Positions 37,971-47,500 are shown, numbered from the stretch's first letter. The stretch: DNA of 64,000 nucleotides from CAVPTL01 sp963708725 (GCA_963708725.1 CAVPTL010000014.1:62001-126000), one strand, 5' to 3'. The notes: generated by a model not told the origin, from the letters alone. Numbers and translations are program-made.

Positions 37971-40545
37971 GGCACCGCTTGTATTTCTTGCCTGAGCCGC
38001 ACCAGCAGGGATCGTTTCGGCCAACCGTCTTCTCGGGATCCAGCTGACGCTGCTCCACGATCGGCGGCTCGTACGGCTCGTCATCGGCGTCGGTGTCCTC
38101 ATAGCCGGCGGCCAGCGCCTCGAGCGAGGCGGCGTCGGCGTGCAGATACTCGAGACCGCGCTCGGGCTGCTGCTCGAACTGGGGAGTCTGATCGAGTTCG
38201 ACCTCGGCGTGCATCAGCCCGCGCACAGCCTCCTGCATGATCAACCCGTTCATCTCCTCGAACATCAGCGTGCCCTCGGACTTGTACACGACCAGCGGAT
38301 CCTTCTGGGCATAGCCCTGAAGACCGACGCCCTGGCGGAAATACTCCATGTTGTCGAGGTGCTCGCGCCAGCGCGTGTCCATCACCTGCAGGACGATCCA
38401 GCGCTCGATGTTGCGCGGCAGCTTCTCGTCCATCTCGGCCCACACCCGCTCGCGCTCCTCGTAATAGGCCACGGCGTCGTCGAACACGACGTCGAGCAGA
38501 TCCTCGCGCGAGGTCTGCTTGCGATCGAGCGCGGCGATGTCAACTCGCACCGGATAGACCGAGTGCAACGCGGTGCGCATCGAATCCCAGTCCCACTCCT
38601 CGGCGAACTCGCCCTCCATGTGGGCATCGACGACGGCCTCGATCACGTCCTCGATCCAGCCCATCACACTCTCGCGCAGATCCTCTCCTTCGAGGATCTG
38701 ACGGCGCCGTTCATACACCTGGGAGCGCTGATCGTTGAGCACGTCGTCGTACTTGACGACGTTCTTGCGGTTGACGAAGTGGAACTCCTCGACCTTTTTC
38801 TGGGCCCGTTCGATCTGATTGGTGAGCATCTTGGCTTCGATCGGCTCGCCGTCAGTCGGCCCCAGCCGGTCGAGGATCTTGTACATCCGATCACCGGCGA
38901 ACAGACGTACCACCTCATCCTGGGCGGAGAGGTAAAAGCGGGTCTCGCCCGGGTCGCCCTGGCGACCGGAGCGGCCGCGCAGCTGGTTATCGATCCGGCG
39001 CGACTCGTGGCGTTCGGTGCCGAGCACGTACAGGCCACCCCGATCGAGCACACCGTCGCCCAACTTGATGTCGACGCCGCGACCGGCCATGTTGGTCGCG
39101 ATCGTGACCGCCCCCAGCTGACCGGCGTCTTCGATGATGGTGGCCTCGCGCTCGTGGTTCTTGGCGTTCAGCACCTCGTGCTCGACGCCGCGACGCTCGA
39201 GCAGCCGCGAGAGATGCTCCGACACTTCGACCGAGATCGTTCCGACCAGCACCGGCTGGCCGGTGCCGTGCCGCTCGACGATGTCGTCGATGGCGGCCGC
39301 AAACTTCTCTTCCTTGGTCTTGTAGATCTGGTCGTTTTGGTCGAGCCGCACCATCGGCCGGTGGGTCGGCACCGGCACCACCTCGAGCCCGTAGATCTCG
39401 TGGAACTCGTTGGCCTCGGTCAGCGCCGTGCCGGTCATGCCCGAGAGCTTCTCGTACATGCGGAAATAGTTCTGGATCGTGACCGTGGCGACGGTGATGT
39501 TCTCGTCCTGGATCGGCAGGCCCTCCTTGGCCTCAACCGCCTGGTGCAGTCCCTCCGACCAGCGCCGGCCTTCCATCTTGCGGCCGGTGAACTCGTCGAC
39601 GATGTGCACCTCGCCGTCCTCGACCACGTATTCGACGTCGCGGTGGTAGAGCTCCTTGGCCTTGATCGCCTGGATCAGGTGGTTCACGAGCTGGCCGTTC
39701 TCGGCGGCGTACAGGTTGTCGATCCGCAGCACCTTTTCGATCTTGGATACGCCCTCCTCGGTGGGAGCGGCGGTGTGCATCTTCTCGTCGACCTCGTAGT
39801 CGTTTTCGAGCTCGAGCTCACCGACCGCGCGAGCGAACGCGTAGTAGGTCTCGGCCGCGGCTTCGGGCTCACCCGAGATGATCAGCGGCGTCCGCGCCTC
39901 GTCGATCAAGATCGAGTCGACCTCGTCCACGATCGCAAACCAATGCCCGTTCTGGACGGTCCACTCCACCGTCGGCGCCATGTTGTCGCGCAGATAGTCG
40001 AAGCCAAACTCGGAGTTGGTGCCGTAGGTGATGTCCGACTTGTACGCAGCCCGCCGCTCGTCCTCAGGCATCATCGCCTGGATCACGCCGACCGAGATCC
40101 CGAGCGCCTCGTACACCGGGCTCATCCAGGACGCGTCACGGCGGGCGAGGTAGTCGTTGACCGTCACGAGGTGCACGTTGACGCCGGCCAGCGCGTTGAG
40201 ATAGAGCGGCAGCGTGGCCACCAGCGTCTTTCCCTCACCGGTCTTCATCTCGGCGATGCGACCCTCGTGCAGCACCATCCCGCCGATCAGCTGGACGTCG
40301 AAGTGGCGCATACCGAGCGTCCGCTTGGACGCCTCACGCACCGCCGCAAACGCCTCGGGCAGAAGGTTGTCGAGCTCCTCGCCGGCATCGAACCGCTCCC
40401 GGAACTCGACGGTCTTGGCCGCGAGCTGCTCGTCGCTCAGCGCCTCGAGCGCCGGCTCGAAGGCGTTGATCTCGTCGACGCGCTGCTCGAGCCGCTTGAG
40501 AGTACGGCCCTCGCCGGTTCGCAGGATCTTTTGGAAGACGCTCAT
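37960..40545 (-). CDS. secA: Protein translocase ATPase SecA
   Basis: The protein has 861 residues. Walker A is MKTGEGKTLVATLPLYLNAL, and the DEAD-like Walker B is FAIVDEVDSILIDEARTPLIISG. The preprotein cross-linking region follows. The second nucleotide-binding fold has VLVGTISVEVSEHLSRLL and TIATNMAGRGVDIKLG, with QLRGRSGRQGDPGETRFYLS. The helical scaffold/wing follows, and the C-terminal zinc tail VGRNDPCWCGSGKKYKRCHGA. It drives Sec-dependent export. It lies between hpf and prfB; an hpf-secA order is also seen in Mycobacterium. Confidence 0.98.
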   Translation of the reverse strand: MSVFQKILRTGEGRTLKRLEQRVDEINAFEPALEALSDEQLAAKTVEFRERFDAGEELDNLLPEAFAAVREASKRTLGMRHFDVQLIGGMVLHEGRIAEMKTGEGKTLVATLPLYLNALAGVNVHLVTVNDYLARRDASWMSPVYEALGISVGVIQAMMPEDERRAAYKSDITYGTNSEFGFDYLRDNMAPTVEWTVQNGHWFAIVDEVDSILIDEARTPLIISGEPEAAAETYYAFARAVGELELENDYEVDEKMHTAAPTEEGVSKIEKVLRIDNLYAAENGQLVNHLIQAIKAKELYHRDVEYVVEDGEVHIVDEFTGRKMEGRRWSEGLHQAVEAKEGLPIQDENITVATVTIQNYFRMYEKLSGMTGTALTEANEFHEIYGLEVVPVPTHRPMVRLDQNDQIYKTKEEKFAAAIDDIVERHGTGQPVLVGTISVEVSEHLSRLLERRGVEHEVLNAKNHEREATIIEDAGQLGAVTIATNMAGRGVDIKLGDGVLDRGGLYVLGTERHESRRIDNQLRGRSGRQGDPGETRFYLSAQDEVVRLFAGDRMYKILDRLGPTDGEPIEAKMLTNQIERAQKKVEEFHFVNRKNVVKYDDVLNDQRSQVYERRRQILEGEDLRESVMGWIEDVIEAVVDAHMEGEFAEEWDWDSMRTALHSVYPVRVDIAALDRKQTSREDLLDVVFDDAVAYYEERERVWAEMDEKLPRNIERWIVLQVMDTRWREHLDNMEYFRQGVGLQGYAQKDPLVVYKSEGTLMFEEMNGLIMQEAVRGLMHAEVELDQTPQFEQQPERGLEYLHADAASLEALAAGYEDTDADDEPYEPPIVEQRQLDPEKTVGRNDPCWCGSGKKYKRCHGA

Positions 40546-40582
40546 TGCGGTTGGATGGTACCAACCGAAGGTTGGGCCGCTC

Positions 40583-41137
40583 TCACTCGGTACGGGCGGG
40601 CTCGATCAATCCGTACTGCCCGTCGCGGCGCTTGTAGATGACGTTGATCTCATCGGAGTCCGCGTTCGTGAACATGAAGAAGTCGTGGCCGATCAGCTCC
40701 AGCTGAAGCGCCGCCTCCTCCGCTCCCATCGGCTTCAGGATGAACTGCTTTTGCTTGACGATCACGGCGGTCTCCTCGTCCTCGGGGTCGGGGGCTTCGG
40801 GCGGAGGGGAGTTGGGCGCGGGCGCGTGATGGGGCGCGCGCCGGCTGCGGCGGTCGCGGTATCGCTTGACCTGGCGTTCGAGCTTCTCGGCGACCAGGTC
40901 GATCGACGCGTACATGTCCTGCGACGATTCCCGGGCGCGCATCACCGGCCCCTTCGTCCACACGGTGGCCTCGGCGACCTGCGCGGCCGCGATGCTCGGA
41001 TTGTGCTCGACTTCGAGCTCCACCTCGCAGCGGCTGTCGTCCGACAGGTACCGGGCCAGCTTGCCGAGCTTCTTCTCGGCGTGGGCGAAGAGCGCATCGG
41101 TGACGTCGACGTTTCGCCCCTTGACCTGGAGGTTCAT
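40583..41137 (-). CDS. hpf: Ribosome hibernation promoting factor, long form
   Basis: This 184-residue long HPF has the N-terminal S30AE domain (MNLQVKGRNVDVTDALFAHAEKKLGKLARYL...CEVELEVEHNPS...MYASIDLVAEKLERQVKRYRDR), a Pro-rich linker (APNSPPPEAPDPEDEE) and the C-terminal dimerisation domain (IVKQKQFILKPMGAEEAALQLELIGHDFFMFTNADSDEINVIYKRRDGQYGLIEP). It makes 100S ribosome dimers during dormancy. ATG 41137 is preceded by AGGAGATGCCG; ATG 41143 is too close to the AGGAG. Confidence 0.95.
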   Translation of the reverse strand: MNLQVKGRNVDVTDALFAHAEKKLGKLARYLSDDSRCEVELEVEHNPSIAAAQVAEATVWTKGPVMRARESSQDMYASIDLVAEKLERQVKRYRDRRSRRAPHHAPAPNSPPPEAPDPEDEETAVIVKQKQFILKPMGAEEAALQLELIGHDFFMFTNADSDEINVIYKRRDGQYGLIEPARTE

Positions 41138-41201
41138 CGGCATCTCCTCAGTGCGGACACGCTCCGAACGATACCGCCCGAGTTCCCCCCGCGCGAGCCA
41201 T

Positions 41202-42218
41202 TCACGCGGGCAGCTCGATCACTACCCGCGAACCCCGGCCCGGGCGGGACTCGACTCGAAGCGTGCCCCCCGCGTACCTCACGCGCTGGGTCGCGAGCTC
41301 CAGACCGCCCGGTCTTGGCGCGTGGATGGCAGTGGCTGCGGGATCGAATCCCCGGCCGTCGTCTCGCACGTCGATGCGCAGTGATCCGGGCCAGTACTCG
41401 AATTCAACCGACACGGTGTTGGCGTCTGCGTGGCGCCGGATATTCTCGATCGCTTCGCTGACCACGGTGAATGCCAGCGCCTCGATATCCGGCGGGCAGC
41501 GGGGCACCCTCCCCACCACACTCGTGCTCCAACCGGTCGTTTCGGTCGCGTCGGCAAGCGCCGCCCGCACGCCCTCGGTGAGACCGCGGGCATGCACGAC
41601 CTGGGGACTGAGCTCAAACGTGAGCCGGGCCAGCCGTTCCATCACGTAGGCGACGGCGCGTCGCACCGAGGTCGTGTCGGCCGGCCGGCCCGCACGCGCC
41701 TCCATCAGCTCGAGCCGGTCGATCAGGACGAGCACCGCCGTCAGCACCTGGAGCCCATGGTCATGGAGCTCGTCGGCCGCGACCCGCCGTACCCGGTCGG
41801 CGGCGGCCAACGCCTCCCCCAGGGTGGCGAGCCGGCGTTCGTTGGCGGCCTGCTCGAGCCGGTGCTCGGTGATGTCAAGCAACACCCCAAGGCGTACCCC
41901 GGGAGCCGCCAGCACCTCGTTGTCCTCGACCCAGACGGGGGCGCCGGTCGCCCCGACCAGGCGATACTCGAGCCGACAGCCCTCTCTGGCAGCGACCGCC
42001 GCCCGATGGGCTTCGGTGACCCGGTCGCGATCGTCCGGGTGAATGTAGGCGTGCCACCGACTGGTGCCCATCCACTCGCCGGGGTCGTGCCCGGTGAGCT
42101 CCGAAAGCCAGGGGCTGACGTGGACGACGACACTCGTGGTCTCGTCGATCCGATAGCTCACGACCGGTAGCTGATCGGCCGAAGTCTGAGCCAATACCCG
42201 CAATGCTTCGGTAGCCAA
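41202..42218 (-). CDS. PAS-containing sensor histidine kinase (NarL/DesK type)
   Basis: This protein has about 338 residues and no membrane segment, so it is a soluble sensor. An N-terminal PAS domain (VVSYRIDETTSVVVHVSPWLSELTGHDPGEWMGTSRWHAYIHPDDRDRV...WVEDNEVLAAPGVRLGVLLDITEHR) precedes a HisKA_3-like helix with the phosphate-accepting His in RVAADELHDHGLQVLTAVLVLIDRL. The ATPase domain has the N box SEAIENIRRHADAN and the G1 box VRDDGRGFDP. No response regulator is adjacent, so it is an orphan kinase. TTG 42216-42218 is preceded by GAGAGGG; GTG 42233 is an alternative. Confidence 0.85.
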   Translation of the reverse strand: MATEALRVLAQTSADQLPVVSYRIDETTSVVVHVSPWLSELTGHDPGEWMGTSRWHAYIHPDDRDRVTEAHRAAVAAREGCRLEYRLVGATGAPVWVEDNEVLAAPGVRLGVLLDITEHRLEQAANERRLATLGEALAAADRVRRVAADELHDHGLQVLTAVLVLIDRLELMEARAGRPADTTSVRRAVAYVMERLARLTFELSPQVVHARGLTEGVRAALADATETTGWSTSVVGRVPRCPPDIEALAFTVVSEAIENIRRHADANTVSVEFEYWPGSLRIDVRDDGRGFDPAATAIHAPRPGGLELATQRVRYAGGTLRVESRPGRGSRVVIELPA

Positions 42219-42336
42219 GGACCCTCTCGACACTCTGCCGGTTGCACGACTGTTCAACCCTCCTCGACGGTAGCACCGCCGCCCGGCCAATCGGATCCCC
42301 GGTTTGGAGTAATCGCGCACTTCCGCGTCAACTGCC

Positions 42337-43008
42337 TCAGGCGCGCGCAAGCGCCACCGCCTCGACCCTGACCGCCCCCGAACGCCGCAGCGCGTGGGCA
42401 CAGGACTCGAGCGTCGCCCCGGTGGTGTGCACGTCGTCGACCAGCAGGATGTTTGCCGGAACCGCGGCCACCGCTCGAAACGATTCGCGCACATTCGCGC
42501 GGCGGGCGCGGACGTCGAGGCCCCGCTGCGGTGGCCGGCGACCGTGCTGGTGAAGCAGCGCCCGCGCAGGGAGCGACCAGCGCCTGCCGAGCTCGCTGGC
42601 CAGCAGCTGCGGCGGGTGGTACCCACGCCGGATCAGCCGCCACCGGTCGGGGGGCACCCAGGTCACGACGTCCACCGAGGGCGGTTCGAGCACGGTCACG
42701 ATCAGGCCCGCGGCGTGAGCCGCCAGCCCGCGGATGCCACCGTCCTTGAGCGCATGAACGAGCCGGCGGGTGTCACCGTCGTAGGCCAGCGCCGCGCGGG
42801 CGCGCTCGAACCCCAGCCGGCGATCGCGACACTCCAGGCAGTTACTCAGGGTGGTGTGAGGGGGAAGATCAGGCGCCGCTGCACCGCACCGCCGGCAGAC
42901 GGCGCCGGTAAGCAGCGGCAGGCCCGCCATGCACGGCGTGCACACAGGGCTTCCCACGCCCTTGCAGAGCGCGCACACCGGCGGCACGAGCAGATCCAGT
43001 AGCTCCAT
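42337..43008 (-). CDS. ComF family phosphoribosyltransferase-like protein
   Basis: The protein has 223 residues. The N-terminal zinc-finger region has paired cysteines (CALCKGVGSPVCTPC, CRRCGAA, CLECRDRR). The phosphoribosyltransferase domain includes YDGDTRRLVHALKDGG and the PRPP-binding motif NILLVDDVHTTGATLESCAHAL. ComF proteins act in competence DNA uptake and possibly DNA repair. Here the hpf-secA neighbourhood resembles mycobacterial comF-hpf-secA. Its stop is about 120 bp from the histidine kinase; the gap holds nothing else visible. Confidence 0.88.
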   Translation of the reverse strand: MELLDLLVPPVCALCKGVGSPVCTPCMAGLPLLTGAVCRRCGAAAPDLPPHTTLSNCLECRDRRLGFERARAALAYDGDTRRLVHALKDGGIRGLAAHAAGLIVTVLEPPSVDVVTWVPPDRWRLIRRGYHPPQLLASELGRRWSLPARALLHQHGRRPPQRGLDVRARRANVRESFRAVAAVPANILLVDDVHTTGATLESCAHALRRSGAVRVEAVALARA

Positions 43009-43060
43009 GGAGCCAACCTATCGACCGCGCGTTCACGAGTGTGACTCCGCGAGTCGCGGT

Positions 43061-44191
43061 TTACTCCAGAAACTGTGCCGCGTGGCGAGCGATCTGCTCG
43101 CGGCGACGCTCGAGCTCCTCCGTATCCTTGACCGGCAGAAACCTCGACCTGTCGCCGGAGCGCGGCACCTGCAAGAACCGGGAGTCAAGCGCCGAGGTCA
43201 GCTCGCCGATCAGCCGCTCGAACTGCACCGCAGAGCGCCCGTCGACCTGCTTGGAGACGAGGAAGTACGTCCACTCGAACTGAAGCTCCGCCAGCGCGAC
43301 TGCGTTGACGATGAACGTGTTGGTGTTGAACACCCTGACCGCCGCGCCGTCGAACTCGTGCGGCAGCCGAAACTCCTCCAGGATCACCGGCCGGCCGTCC
43401 CAGCGCACGGGGATCCCTCCGCGATCGGTGCCCACCTTCTCGACCACCTCGACGGTCACCGGCGCTCCCTGCTCGAGGTGCCAGCCGAGCACTGCCGGAT
43501 CGACCCCAGCGCCGAGGTTGTCGAGATTTGCGATCCACACATACCGACCGCCGGCCTCGATGAACCGCTGCAGCCGCCCATGCTCGCGGAGTGCGTCGAC
43601 CAGGTCACCGTGACCGGTCGCGTGCGGGCTGGGACGACCATCGGCGTCGCAGAAGAGCGTTTTTTCCGGAGTCAGCCGAAGGCTCACGTACTGCCGAAAG
43701 ACATCGACATCAACGCCGTCGAGACGATCGCCGAGCGCCGCCCGGATCGGGCCGTCGGTCGCGTGGCTGGTGAGCATCCACAGCGGCAGCGATGCGTCGG
43801 CGGCCCGGCTCCAGTACTCCCGCTCGGCCAGCCTGATATCCAGAAATGTGCGGCCGTCGGCCGCCTCGACCAACGCCTTGACCACCCCGCCCATGCGGGT
43901 CGCCATACCACCGGCCAGCACAACCAACGCGAGCTCACCGCGGGCAAGTGCCTGCATCCCTCGGGCCGCCAGCCTGCGCTCATCGTCACTCTCGTGCTCG
44001 GGTAAAGGCAGCACGTCGCCGGGGTCGGGGGCGGTGACCTCACCAGTCACCCGGTTCTGATCGGAGCCGCGGTCGAGCATCGCCGACCACTCGATCAGCT
44101 GCTCGGGGTCGAAGCCGTGCTCACCCAACTCGGCCAGCAGCTGCGGATCCAGCCGCGCCAGCTCCGCCCGAAGCTCAGCCGTCAAGTGCAA
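43061..44191 (-). CDS. UTP-glucose-1-phosphate uridylyltransferase, UDPGP family
   Basis: This 376-residue protein belongs to the eukaryote-like UDPGP family rather than the GalU family. The nucleotide-binding loop is ALVVLAGGMATRMGGVVKALVEAADG, followed by LWMLTSHATDGPIRAAL, VWIANLDNLGAGVDP and VFNTNTFIVNAVAL. It makes UDP-glucose from UTP and glucose-1-phosphate, supplying the UDP-glucose dehydrogenase at 48-50 kb. Its TTG start at 44189-44191 overlaps mtnA by 17 bases; TTG 44185 is an alternative. Confidence 0.85.
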   Translation of the reverse strand: MHLTAELRAELARLDPQLLAELGEHGFDPEQLIEWSAMLDRGSDQNRVTGEVTAPDPGDVLPLPEHESDDERRLAARGMQALARGELALVVLAGGMATRMGGVVKALVEAADGRTFLDIRLAEREYWSRAADASLPLWMLTSHATDGPIRAALGDRLDGVDVDVFRQYVSLRLTPEKTLFCDADGRPSPHATGHGDLVDALREHGRLQRFIEAGGRYVWIANLDNLGAGVDPAVLGWHLEQGAPVTVEVVEKVGTDRGGIPVRWDGRPVILEEFRLPHEFDGAAVRVFNTNTFIVNAVALAELQFEWTYFLVSKQVDGRSAVQFERLIGELTSALDSRFLQVPRSGDRSRFLPVKDTEELERRREQIARHAAQFLE

Positions 44192-45203
44192 ACGGGGGTC
44201 GAAGAACGCCGTTCTCGGTGATGATCGCGCTGATGTTCTCGGCCGAGGTCACGTCGAAGGCCGGGTTGTAGACGCCGATATCCGCTGGAGCGTGCGAACC
44301 CGAGACCTCCGCCGGTGCGCGGTGCTCGATCGGGATTTCCGCGCCGGTCGCAAGCGTGGCGTCGATCGTCGAGGTGGGCGCCGCAACGTAGAACGGAATG
44401 CCGTGGGCGCGGGCCAAGACGCTCAGCGAGTAGGTGCCGATCTTGTTGGCGGTGTCGCCGTTTCGCGCGATTCGGTCGGCCCCGGTGATCACCGCGTCGA
44501 CCTTGCGCTGCGCCATCAGCCAGCCGGCAGTCGAGTCGGTGATCAAGGTCGCGGCGATCCCGCTCTGCTCGAGCTCCCACGCGGTCAGGCGCGCGCCCTG
44601 GAACAGCGGCCGGGTCTCGTCCACCCACACATGCAGCTGAGAGTCGCGACGATGCGCAGAACGAATCACCCCAAGCGCCGTCCCATAGCCGCCGGTCGCA
44701 AGCGCTCCCGCATTGCAGTGCGTGAGCACCTGGGCGCCGGCGCGCAGCAACTCGGCCCCGTGATCGCCGATCCGCATGCAGCGATCGACCTCGGCATGGT
44801 GCAGGTCGGACGCCGCGGACACCAGGGCCTCACGCAGCGACGCGGTGTCGTCATACGGCTCGGCGGCGACCGCGCGCATCTGGGCAACCGCCCACGCGAG
44901 GTTGACGGCGGTTGGGCGCGCCCCGGCCAGCCCCGTACAGGCACGATCGACATGAGCGCGCAGCTCGTCCAGCGACTCGGTGTCGTCGCTGAGCGCCGCC
45001 AGCGCAACGGCATAGGCGGCGGTCACACCGATTGCCGGGGCGCCCCGCACAACCATCCCGCGAATGGCGACGATCACGTCCTGCCAACGGGTGTAGCGGC
45101 GCTCCACGATCTCGCCGGGAAGCAGGGTTTGATCGAGCAGCACGAGCGAGTCCAGCTCGAGTCGGACGATCGCCTCCGGGGTGAGGCCCACAGCGGTGGA
45201 CAT
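44175..45203 (-). CDS. mtnA: S-methyl-5-thioribose-1-phosphate isomerase
   Basis: The protein has 342 residues. The eIF2B-like isomerase is marked by IRGMVVRGAPAIGVTAAYAVALA, LTHCNAGALATGGYGTALGVIRSAH (catalytic Cys), VDETRPLFQGARLTAWEL and VITGADRIARNGDTANKIGTYSLSVLA (catalytic Asp). It converts methylthioribose-1-phosphate to methylthioribulose-1-phosphate in methionine salvage. No other mtn gene is visible in the window, so the pathway must be completed elsewhere or end in another route. It lies between ahcY and the UDPGP gene. Confidence 0.95.
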   Translation of the reverse strand: MSTAVGLTPEAIVRLELDSLVLLDQTLLPGEIVERRYTRWQDVIVAIRGMVVRGAPAIGVTAAYAVALAALSDDTESLDELRAHVDRACTGLAGARPTAVNLAWAVAQMRAVAAEPYDDTASLREALVSAASDLHHAEVDRCMRIGDHGAELLRAGAQVLTHCNAGALATGGYGTALGVIRSAHRRDSQLHVWVDETRPLFQGARLTAWELEQSGIAATLITDSTAGWLMAQRKVDAVITGADRIARNGDTANKIGTYSLSVLARAHGIPFYVAAPTSTIDATLATGAEIPIEHRAPAEVSGSHAPADIGVYNPAFDVTSAENISAIITENGVLRPPFALDG

Positions 45204-45212
45204 CGCCCGGGG

Positions 45213-46481
45213 CTAGGTGCCCTCGTCCCAGGACGAGAGGTAGTGCGCCTGCTCGGGAGTGAGCGAATCGAGGTCGACCCCCATCGATTCGAGCTTGAGT
45301 CGCGCGACCTCGGCGTCCAGCTCGGCGGGAACGGTGTAGACCTCGTTGCGCAGGTCGGCGTGATGTTGGCACACCCACTCGGCCGAGAGCGCTTGGTTGG
45401 CGAAGCTCATGTCCATCACCGACGCGGGATGGCCCTCGGCGGCCGCAAGGTTGACCAGCCGCCCCTGGGCGAGCAGATACAGGCGCCGGCCGTCACTCAT
45501 GTCGAACTGCTCGACGTTGGGGCGCGCCACCGACTTGCCAACCGACTGCTGCTCGAGCGCGGGGATGTCGATCTCGACGTCGAAATGGCCGCAGTTTGCG
45601 AGGATCGCGCCGTCTTTCATCACCAGGAAATGTTCGCCGCGGAGGATGTGCTTGTCGCCGGTGGCGGTCACGAACACGTCCCCCACCTTGGCCGCCTCGG
45701 CGATCGGCATCACCCGAAAACCGTCCATCACGGCCTGGAGCGCACGCAACGGGTCGATCTCGAGCACGATCACGTTTGCGCCCATGCCCCGGGCGCGATC
45801 GGCAAGTCCCCGCCCACACCAGCCATAGCCGCCGACCACGAAGGTGCGACCGGCAATCAGGATGTTGGTGGCACGCAGGATCCCATCGAGCGTCGACTGG
45901 CCGGTGCCATAGCGGTTGTCGAACAGGTGCTTGGTGTTGGCCTCGTTGATGGCAACGATCGGAAACCCGAGCACCCCGTCGGCCTGCATGGCGCGCAGCC
46001 GGATCACACCGGTGGTCGTCTCCTCCGTGCCTGCGAGCACATCGCCCAGCCGCTCGGGGTAGCGCTGATGCATCGTGGAAACCACGTCGCAGCCGTCGTC
46101 CATCGTCAGATGCGGACCGTGCTCGATCGCGGCGTCGATGTGCTGGTAATAGGTCTCATTGTCCTCGCCGTGAATCGCATACACCGAGATGCCGTACTCC
46201 GCCACCAGCGCGGCGGCGACGTCGTCCTGGGTCGACAGTGGGTTGGACGCGCACAAAAGCACATCGGCCCCGCCGGCCTTGAGCGTGCGCATCAGATTCG
46301 CGGTCTCAGACGTCACGTGCAGGCACGCGGCGACGCGTTTTCCCTCGAGCGGGCGTTCAGTCTCGAATCGCTCCCGCAGCGCCGATAGCACCGGCATCTG
46401 GCGGTCGGCCCACTCGATCCGGCGGACTCCCGCCTCGGCCAGCGCGAGGTCGCGTACATGGTTGGGGATGGTCGTGCTCAT
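45213..46481 (-). CDS. ahcY: Adenosylhomocysteinase
   Basis: This 422-residue NAD-dependent enzyme hydrolyses S-adenosylhomocysteine to adenosine and homocysteine. Visible blocks are CLHVTSETANLMRTLKAGGADVLLCASNPLSTQDDVAAAL, DDGCDVVSTMH, EETTTGVIRL, VNEANTKHLFDNRYGTGQSTLDGI-type substrate loop, the NAD-binding GYGWCGRGLADRARGMGANVIVLEID, and the tail. It is somewhat shorter than the 432-residue animal enzyme and fits the bacterial form. ATG 46479-46481 starts MSTTIPNHV. It makes homocysteine for the methyltransferase/MTHFR fusion at 19.5 kb. Confidence 0.95.
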   Translation of the reverse strand: MSTTIPNHVRDLALAEAGVRRIEWADRQMPVLSALRERFETERPLEGKRVAACLHVTSETANLMRTLKAGGADVLLCASNPLSTQDDVAAALVAEYGISVYAIHGEDNETYYQHIDAAIEHGPHLTMDDGCDVVSTMHQRYPERLGDVLAGTEETTTGVIRLRAMQADGVLGFPIVAINEANTKHLFDNRYGTGQSTLDGILRATNILIAGRTFVVGGYGWCGRGLADRARGMGANVIVLEIDPLRALQAVMDGFRVMPIAEAAKVGDVFVTATGDKHILRGEHFLVMKDGAILANCGHFDVEIDIPALEQQSVGKSVARPNVEQFDMSDGRRLYLLAQGRLVNLAAAEGHPASVMDMSFANQALSAEWVCQHHADLRNEVYTVPAELDAEVARLKLESMGVDLDSLTPEQAHYLSSWDEGT

Positions 46482-46525
46482 CTCTTGACTATAGAGCAGA
46501 TGTGAACGCGCGCCGCCGAGCCGCT

Positions 46526-47500
46526 TCAGGCCATGCGCGCCTTGAGCTCGGCGATCCGGGCGATCGGTCCCGGGTCGACGCCGCGCTCCAATCCGGCGTA
46601 ATAACTGACCCAGTCGCCCTGGGCCACGAGCGAGAAGGCACGTGCGGCGGGAGAGTCGCCGCGGCTCTCCACGACTGCCGTCACCGCAGCGTCGTTGGCG
46701 ATCAGGGCCTGGGCGGCGTCGAGCATCGTCATGTTCGCCGCCAACTGATGGCGATCGCGCAGAAACACCGCCGCAAAATTCTGGCCATGGGCGCCCGCCC
46801 AGCCCTCGATCTCGTTGTGGCCGACCTCGGGGAACGCATGACTGAAGGCGTGCATCTTGGCGTTCTCGTTGAGCTGGGTCTTCCACCGGTAGGCCACCAC
46901 CGCCAGCGGGCCGGCGCCGTAGATCAGAGGGATGGTCGTCGCGAGCGTCGCTCCCAGCGCCCGCGCCGCGGGTTCGTCGGCCTGCTCGGCACCCAGAGCG
47001 GCTTGCTCGGCCAGGCCCTGCGGGCCGAGCCCGGCGACGCCGAGCGCCTCGGCCGTCGCACCGAACAGGTACCCGAGCGCCGCCCTGGGGTAGAGGCCAC
47101 TGGGCACCTGGGCGAAGGGCACGTCCCATTCACCCGCGAGCGCACCGAGCGTGCCGCCCGCGCCCACCGCGAGAATGCTCGCTCCGCGCTCGTGGGCCTG
47201 CTGTGCGCAGGCAAGCGTCTCGGCGGTGTCGCCCGAGTAGCTCACGCACACCACCAGCGTCCCGGGCCCGACGAAGGTCGGTAGGCCAAAGCCACGCACA
47301 CGTGTCACAGGCACCGGACAGGCACCGGCGATGATCCCTCGCAACAGCTCTCCGCCCACGGCCGATCCACCCATTCCAGCCAGGACGACAGCGGCAGGTA
47401 GCGGCAGACGCTCACCCGCAGCCACGCCGATGCGGCCGCCTTCGCGGAGTTGGTCGGGGAGCTGCTCGATCGCCCCCCGGATGTTGTCGCTGTCTACCAC
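46526..47500 (-). CDS. Bifunctional phosphoglucose/phosphomannose isomerase family protein
   Basis: This 324-residue SIS-domain isomerase has the N-terminal VVLAGMGGSAVGGELLRGIIAG and VCVSYSGDTAETLACAQQAHERGASILAVGAGG. The C-terminal half has IPLIYGAGPLAVVAYRWKTQLNENAKMHAFSHAFPEVGHNEIEGW, with the catalytic Glu/His block of the archaeal-type PGI/PMI family. It interconverts fructose-6-phosphate with glucose-6- or mannose-6-phosphate. The GTG at 47498-47500 overlaps the end of the nucleotidyltransferase gene by seven bases. Confidence 0.9.
   Translation of the reverse strand: MVDSDNIRGAIEQLPDQLREGGRIGVAAGERLPLPAAVVLAGMGGSAVGGELLRGIIAGACPVPVTRVRGFGLPTFVGPGTLVVCVSYSGDTAETLACAQQAHERGASILAVGAGGTLGALAGEWDVPFAQVPSGLYPRAALGYLFGATAEALGVAGLGPQGLAEQAALGAEQADEPAARALGATLATTIPLIYGAGPLAVVAYRWKTQLNENAKMHAFSHAFPEVGHNEIEGWAGAHGQNFAAVFLRDRHQLAANMTMLDAAQALIANDAAVTAVVESRGDSPAARAFSLVAQGDWVSYYAGLERGVDPGPIARIAELKARMA

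Noticed and set aside
38140..40641. Plus-strand reading frame of 833 codons antisense to secA
   Set aside because: The opposite strand encodes a complete SecA with all motifs. The antisense translation is a His/Asp/Leu-rich complement pattern without domains.
44292..46388. Plus-strand reading frame of 698 codons antisense to mtnA and ahcY
   Set aside because: Both leftward genes have full family motifs; the antisense frame has none.
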